DNA of 47,885 nt from Chlorobium ferrooxidans DSM 13031. GTDB taxonomy: Bacteria; Bacteroidota; Chlorobiia; Chlorobiales; Chlorobiaceae. Below the pieces are notes generated by a model. It had not been told where the DNA came from, did not search any database, and worked only from the letters and a program-made list of their open reading frames with translations. Position 1 is the stretch's first letter. The number at the start of each line of letters is the position of its first letter. Location: NCBI RefSeq assembly GCF_000168715.1, contig NZ_AASE01000019.1, forward strand, positions 1-47,885. The letters run 5' to 3'. The position numbers and the translations under genes are program-made. Shown here in pieces: positions 43,631 through 47,885 of the stretch.

Positions 43631-44764
43631 ATGGCTATTGAGATTCGACAGGTCGGCAACAAAAGAGAGCGCAAGGAGTTCATCAAATTTGCCTGGCAGA
43701 TCTATCGGAATGATCCTGAACTCAATAAATACTGGGTTCCCCCGGTCATAGACGATTACATGAAAACGCTCGATACCGGGAAGTTTCCCCTCTATGAACA
43801 TGCCGATCTTGCCATGTTTACGGCATGGAGAGATGGCGTTATGGCCGGTACGATTGCGGCAATAGAGAACCGCCGGCATAACGAGTTTCACGGCGACAAG
43901 GTCGGGTTCTGGGGTTTTTTTGAATCGGTCAATGACCAGAAGGTTGCCGATGCCCTTTTTGATGCTGCTGCGGCTTGGCTGAAGAAGAAGGGTCTCAATG
44001 CGATGCGCGGACCTGTCAGTCCCTCCATGAACGACCAGTGCGGCATGCTGACAAAAGGTTACGACAGTCCGCCGGTTTTTCTTATGCTCTACAATCCACC
44101 CTACTACAATGAGCTGACCAGAAACTATGGTCACCGTGTCGGCCAGGAGCTTCTTGCCTGGTATATCGACCAGAAAATAATCGATATTGAGCGTCTTCGC
44201 CGCATTTCGGAGCATGTCATGAAAAAGGAGGGGCTCTCGATACGGATTCTGAATATGAAGGATTTTGATGGCGAGATTGAACGAATCAGAGAGATCTACA
44301 ACCGAGCGTGGGAGAGTAACTGGGGCTTTGTGCCAATGACCACAAAAGAGTTCGATTGCCTCGCAAAAAGTCTGAAACCGCTTGCGAATCCTCACTATAT
44401 CTACTTTGTCGAAGATCGAAACAAACGAACGGTAGGCTTTTCCCTCTCTCTTCCGGATGTCAACCAGGCGCTCAGGCATGTCAACGGAAATCCATTCTCT
44501 CCGATCGGCCTCCTTAAATATCTCTGGTACAGCCGTAAAATCACCATGGTCCGTACCATAACCATGGGTGTGCTGCCAGAATATCGCAAAAAGGGTGTAG
44601 ACAGCATTCTTAATACACACATTGCCGATTACGGAGGCAAACATGGCGTCTTTGCCAGTGAAATGAGCTGGGTTCTCAAGTGCAATGAGGCCATGAGCAA
44701 ACTGGCCAAGGTGATCGGAGGCAAACCCTACAAGGAGTATATCATTTACGAAGCCGATATTTGA
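43631..44764 (+). CDS. GNAT-fold protein of unknown substrate, 377 aa
   Basis: A 377-residue soluble protein of the acyl-CoA N-acyltransferase superfamily. The C-terminal half has the GNAT acyl-CoA loop as MGVLPEYRKKGVDSIL; the N-terminal half has an internal similar fold (MAGTIAAIENRRHNEFHG). The central block MRGPVSPSMNDQCGMLTKGY is a strong family marker, found in YghO-like proteins. Some relatives are reported to act in bacterial ceramide synthesis, so a lipid N-acyltransferase is possible; that is inference with low certainty. It has a GAGAGGG ribosome site and is probably co-transcribed with DAHP synthase, with no obvious functional link. Confidence 0.78.
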   Translation: MAIEIRQVGNKRERKEFIKFAWQIYRNDPELNKYWVPPVIDDYMKTLDTGKFPLYEHADLAMFTAWRDGVMAGTIAAIENRRHNEFHGDKVGFWGFFESVNDQKVADALFDAAAAWLKKKGLNAMRGPVSPSMNDQCGMLTKGYDSPPVFLMLYNPPYYNELTRNYGHRVGQELLAWYIDQKIIDIERLRRISEHVMKKEGLSIRILNMKDFDGEIERIREIYNRAWESNWGFVPMTTKEFDCLAKSLKPLANPHYIYFVEDRNKRTVGFSLSLPDVNQALRHVNGNPFSPIGLLKYLWYSRKITMVRTITMGVLPEYRKKGVDSILNTHIADYGGKHGVFASEMSWVLKCNEAMSKLAKVIGGKPYKEYIIYEADI

Positions 44765-44781
44765 TCATCGTTTTTCATTTT

Positions 44782-44828
44782 ATACAAACGAAAAGAGACC
44801 GCTTTTGACGGTCTCTTTTCGTTTGTAT
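44782..44828. terminator. 20-bp perfect hairpin, bidirectional terminator
   Basis: Arms 44782-44801 and 44809-44828 are perfectly complementary over 20 bases around a 7-base loop (cttttga). The stem contains an A4 tract on one side and T4 on the other. It lies between two convergent genes and should end both transcripts. It is unusually long and perfect for a terminator. Confidence 0.85.
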
Positions 44829-44863
44829 TGCCTGAGAGCACAAAACTCAGACAGTAATCATCT

Positions 44864-45538
44864 TCAGAACGATGCCATAAAGACAAGGTTTGAAGCTTCC
44901 GTGTCAGGATTGTAGATGTAAGATGCGGTGTAGCGGTCTTTGGAAACCGATACGCCGGTGTTTACCACAGCGATTTTATCGCCCTCCTTGTCACCATACA
45001 CGTCCTCATCACCAAGACCTACAACACCTTTGGCTGTATAGCCATCCTTGTCATAGAACTTGTAGCCGGCTTCACAGTATTTGGCGTTTTTGTTGGCTCC
45101 GGTATTGTTGCCAGCTACGTTGATTGCTGCAAGAAGGGAGACATTCTCTTTTGCATAGGCAACACTGAGCTCAACAATGTTCGGACCGTCATTGGTGAAG
45201 TCAAATGATCTGCTGGTGGCCGTTGATGTATAGTAATCGGTTACCGTAAAGCTGAGCGGTCCAACCGGAATGGTAGCAAAAAGGTCAACTTCCTTGTATC
45301 GGGTTCCTGCATCCTGTGAAATGGCATATGATCCCCATCCACCAACAACAATACCGATTCCAGGGAAGGTATAGGAGAGTGCCGGCTGGATTGCCGGTGA
45401 GTTACCAAGCTCTCCGCCTCTCCATACATAGCTGCTCACGACATCAGCGCCTACTTTAAACCCTTCAGCCTGGGCTGTTCCGACCGAGCCTGCAAAAATT
45501 GCAACAGCGAGCGTTAATAATTTTGCTGTTTTTTTCAT
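44864..45538 (-). CDS. outer-membrane beta-barrel protein (Gcw_chp/TorF-like)
   Basis: An exported protein of about 225 residues. The signal peptide is MKKTAKLLTLAVAIFAGSVG with the cleavage site AQA|EG after residue 24. The mature part alternates hydrophobic and polar residues in aromatic-rich strands, for example SSYVWRGGELGNSPAIQPAL and GGWGSYAIS, and ends in Phe, the outer-membrane insertion signal. SYVWRG is the hallmark of the Gcw_chp family of unknown function. I start at 45538, where AAGGAG sits about 8 bases upstream; the frame is open to 45583. It may be a porin-like or adhesive barrel. The upstream gap to the RsbW-like gene is very AT-rich. Confidence 0.82.
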   Translation of the reverse strand: MKKTAKLLTLAVAIFAGSVGTAQAEGFKVGADVVSSYVWRGGELGNSPAIQPALSYTFPGIGIVVGGWGSYAISQDAGTRYKEVDLFATIPVGPLSFTVTDYYTSTATSRSFDFTNDGPNIVELSVAYAKENVSLLAAINVAGNNTGANKNAKYCEAGYKFYDKDGYTAKGVVGLGDEDVYGDKEGDKIAVVNTGVSVSKDRYTASYIYNPDTEASNLVFMASF

Positions 45539-45674
45539 TGATGAACTCCTTGTTATGTTTTTGTGTGTTGTTTGCGGAATCAATTCTTATTTTCGACTCT
45601 TGAAATAAAAGGCACCTGCTCTTGTTCATCCGCATTGAATAAATATAATATTTTAACTAAATATTACAAATTAG

Positions 45675-45687
45675 TAATAAATTATTA
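45675..45687. promoter_or_regulatory. AT-rich palindrome in divergent promoter region
   Basis: TAATAAATTATTA is a 6-1-6 inverted repeat in the 259-base gap between the outer-membrane protein gene and the RsbW-like gene. Much of 45640-45720 is A/T only, so chance palindromes are common there; no gene is seen in the gap. Confidence 0.25.
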
Positions 45688-45797
45688 GTCATTTCACTGC
45701 GCATAACTAAGAATATTACGTTTATGGCTCTTTGCTCCCGTTTTTATGGCGTTCTTGACGGACCTGCCGCCGTGCCAGACGCTCTCCTGAATTAATC

Positions 45798-46211
45798 ATG
45801 CCTGTTTGCCGACATGAGATAGTGCTCACCGGGGGAGAGAGTCAATACAGCGCTCTCCATGATTTCATAGCATCTTTTACCGCATCGAAAGGGTACAGTG
45901 CTCAATTTTCGGACGACCTGCAGCTCGCTCTGAAAGAGGCGTTTATCAATGCTGTCAAACATGGAAACAGGGAGAGTGATGAACTTTCCGTATCATGTTC
46001 ACTCTGCGCCGAAGGGAATATGCTTCTTGCAACCATAACGGATTGCGGAGAGGGTTTCAATCCTGAAGAACTTCCGGACCCTCTCGATCCCCATAATCGC
46101 TTTCAACTCTCCGGTCGGGGGGTATATATTATCAAAAGCATTGCAGAAAGCATCAATGTCGAGCGAAGCCGGGATGGATCAACCCTGGTGTTGCGTTATA
46201 TTCCCTATTGA
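45798..46211 (+). CDS. RsbW-like anti-sigma factor serine kinase / GHKL ATPase
   Basis: A small GHKL-fold ATPase of 137 residues in the anti-sigma kinase group. The N-box ALKEAFINAVKHGN has Glu47 and Asn51; the G1 box is DCGEGF (Asp82) and the G2 box is SGRGVYIIKSI. Such proteins bind a sigma factor or phosphorylate a STAS antagonist on serine. No sigma factor or STAS gene is adjacent; the STAS/AT-hook protein at 23034 is one candidate partner, and others may lie outside the window. It is divergent from the outer-membrane protein gene and 58 bases before pgi. Confidence 0.88.
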   Translation: MPVCRHEIVLTGGESQYSALHDFIASFTASKGYSAQFSDDLQLALKEAFINAVKHGNRESDELSVSCSLCAEGNMLLATITDCGEGFNPEELPDPLDPHNRFQLSGRGVYIIKSIAESINVERSRDGSTLVLRYIPY

Positions 46212-46269
46212 TTCTGTAACTGGCCCTTCTTTTCAAGCCTTTATTCTATAACAAATAAACTACCTGTCA

Positions 46270-47885
46270 TGGACCTGTCACGAAGCGCTGCATGGAGTGC
46301 CCTTGTCTCGCACAAGCATGAAACCGAAACATTGCACATGAGGGAGTTGTTCCGGAACGACTCTCAGCGGTTTGAACGATTTTCTCTCAGATGTGGGGAA
46401 CTGCTTCTTGACTATTCAAAGAACAGGATAACTCCGCGCACCATGGAGCTGCTGGTGGAACTTGCTCGCAATGCAGGAGTAGAAGCAAAACGGAGTGCGA
46501 TGTTTGAAGGCCAGGCTATTAACTCAACCGAAAATCGTGCGGTGCTCCATACCGCTCTTCGCAGGCCTTCAGGATATGCGCTTGAAGTAGAGGGTCTCAA
46601 TCTATCGGAGGAGATCGCCGATGTTCTTTTGCAGATGAAAGGGTTCTGTGAGCGGATTATATCGGGCACCTGGAAGGGTTACACCGGTAAAGTGCTGACC
46701 GATGTGGTCAATATCGGTATCGGTGGCTCCGATCTCGGCCCCTGTATGGTCACAGAGGCACTTCGCCCCTTTGCGCATGGAGGGCTTCAGGTGCATTTCG
46801 TTTCCAATATTGACGGCACCCATATCACCGAAACCCTGAAAAAACTCGATCCGGAAACGACACTCTTTATTATTGCCTCCAAAACCTTTACAACACAGGA
46901 GACGCTCACCAATGCCATGAGTGCCCGCGAGTGGTTTTTAAGGCATGCCGCCAGTGAATCGCATATTGCAAGGCATTTTGCCGCTGTATCGACCAACAGG
47001 GCAAAGGTTGTCGAGTTTGGAATTGATGAGGCCAACATGTTCCGGTTCTGGGACTGGGTAGGGGGGCGTTACTCACTCTGGTCTTCCATCGGGCTTTCCA
47101 TCGCGCTCTATCTCGGTTTTGAGCGCTTTGAGGAGCTCCTTCAGGGAGCCTGGGCGATGGATGAGCATTTTCTGAACGAACCGCTTGAGCATAATATCCC
47201 TGTTCTGCTTGCGCTGCTCGGCGTCTGGTACAATAACTTTTTCAGTGTCTCCTCACACGCAGTCATTCCCTATGACCAGTACCTGCACCGCTTTCCGGCC
47301 TATCTCCAGCAGCTCGATATGGAGAGTAACGGCAAGAGAGTCAACCGGGATGGTAACACCGTGGATTATGCGACCGGTCCGGTAATCTGGGGCGAGCCCG
47401 GAACCAACTCCCAGCACGCATTTTTCCAGCTTCTGCACCAGGGAACCGGATTTATTCCTGCGGATTTTATTGTGCCGCTTCAAAGTCAGAATCCGGCAGG
47501 GGAGCATCATGATATTCTGCTCTCAAACTGCTTTGCCCAGACCGAAGCGCTTATGAAAGGAAAGACCGCCGAGGAGGTCCGTCTTGAGCTTGAAGCTGCG
47601 GGAATGGAGCCTTCCGCTCTTGAAGCGCTGCTTCCGCACAAGGTTTTTCCGGGTAACAGGCCGACCAACACCATTCTTCTCGATGAACTCACGCCATTCA
47701 ATCTTGGCAAGCTCATCGCCATGTATGAGCACAAGGTGTTTGTTCAGGGGGTTATCTGGGATATCAACTCCTTTGATCAGTGGGGTGTTGAACTCGGCAA
47801 ACAGCTTGCCAAAGCGATCTATCCGGAAATTCAGGGAACGCAAACGGTTACCGCTCATGACTGCTCAACCAATGCATTGATCAAT
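46270..47885 (+). CDS. pgi: glucose-6-phosphate isomerase (cut by window end)
   Basis: Interconverts glucose 6-phosphate and fructose 6-phosphate. I translated this from the ATG at 46270; 538 codons are present without a stop, so only a short C-terminal piece is missing given the roughly 550 residues of E. coli Pgi. Motifs are [48 protein letters not shown] with the catalytic glutamate, [18 protein letters not shown] and [14 protein letters not shown] with the catalytic lysine. The protein is the long bacterial type. No frameshift is seen. Confidence 0.95.

Noticed and set aside
43541..44644. 367-residue minus-strand frame opposite the GNAT-like gene
   Set aside because: It is a shadow of the plus-strand gene, has no recognisable motif and would overlap the DAHP synthase end; the plus-strand gene has a good ribosome site and family motifs.

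Overview
The window reads as core chromosome of a green sulfur bacterium (Chlorobiaceae; a Chlorobium, Pelodictyon or Prosthecochloris relative). This is an inference from protein style: an ArsA ATPase with a C-terminal Hsp20-like domain, a detached transketolase N-terminal subunit, paired cyclopropane fatty acid synthases, and many genes without a clear Shine-Dalgarno. No chlorosome or reaction-centre gene lies inside to prove it. I see no insertion sequence, prophage, CRISPR array or rRNA, and one tRNA gene. Genes are packed tightly on both strands; no gene-free stretch exceeds 300 bases.

Layout. (1) 1-1600: a 99-residue unknown protein, a strong hairpin, then a radical SAM/SPASM enzyme. 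(2) 1600-7650: four unrelated metal-ion transporters in a row (Nramp-like, P2-type ATPase, CDF, CorA). (3) 7700-10220: a lipoprotein, a zinc-ribbon protein, a secreted endonuclease/phosphatase-fold enzyme and an unknown protein. (4) 10290-15740: a run of plus-strand housekeeping genes (purC, DedA, transketolase N-subunit, rsmD, coaD, aspartate aminotransferase, acyltransferase). (5) 15900-20700: a PSP1/RicT protein, metG, initiator tRNA-fMet with a terminator, and a NamZ-type muramidase. (6) 20690-33970, all minus strand: two cfa paralogs, a STAS protein with an AT-hook tail, miaA, a PAS/histidine kinase/receiver hybrid, a CheB-CheR-PAS fusion, maf, a sodium:solute symporter and a PfkB kinase. 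(7) 34036-35949: an atypical GH13 protein. (8) 36170-39230: mscL overlapping truA, then a LysM lytic transglycosylase. (9) 39400-47885: ArsA-Hsp20, serA, DAHP synthase, a GNAT-like protein, an outer-membrane barrel protein, an RsbW-like kinase and pgi cut by the window end.

How the genes fit together. Most are housekeeping: purine, coenzyme A, serine and aromatic synthesis, sugar phosphates, tRNA charging and modification, and wall and membrane upkeep. Regulatory content is a CheB/CheR fusion coupled to a hybrid kinase with no chemotaxis genes nearby, plus a STAS protein and an RsbW-like kinase that could belong to a partner-switching system although they are 22 kb apart. The parts most likely to hold something undescribed are the small-protein/radical SAM pair, the STAS/AT-hook protein, the GH13 protein with altered catalytic regions, and a palindrome abutting the arsA start codon.
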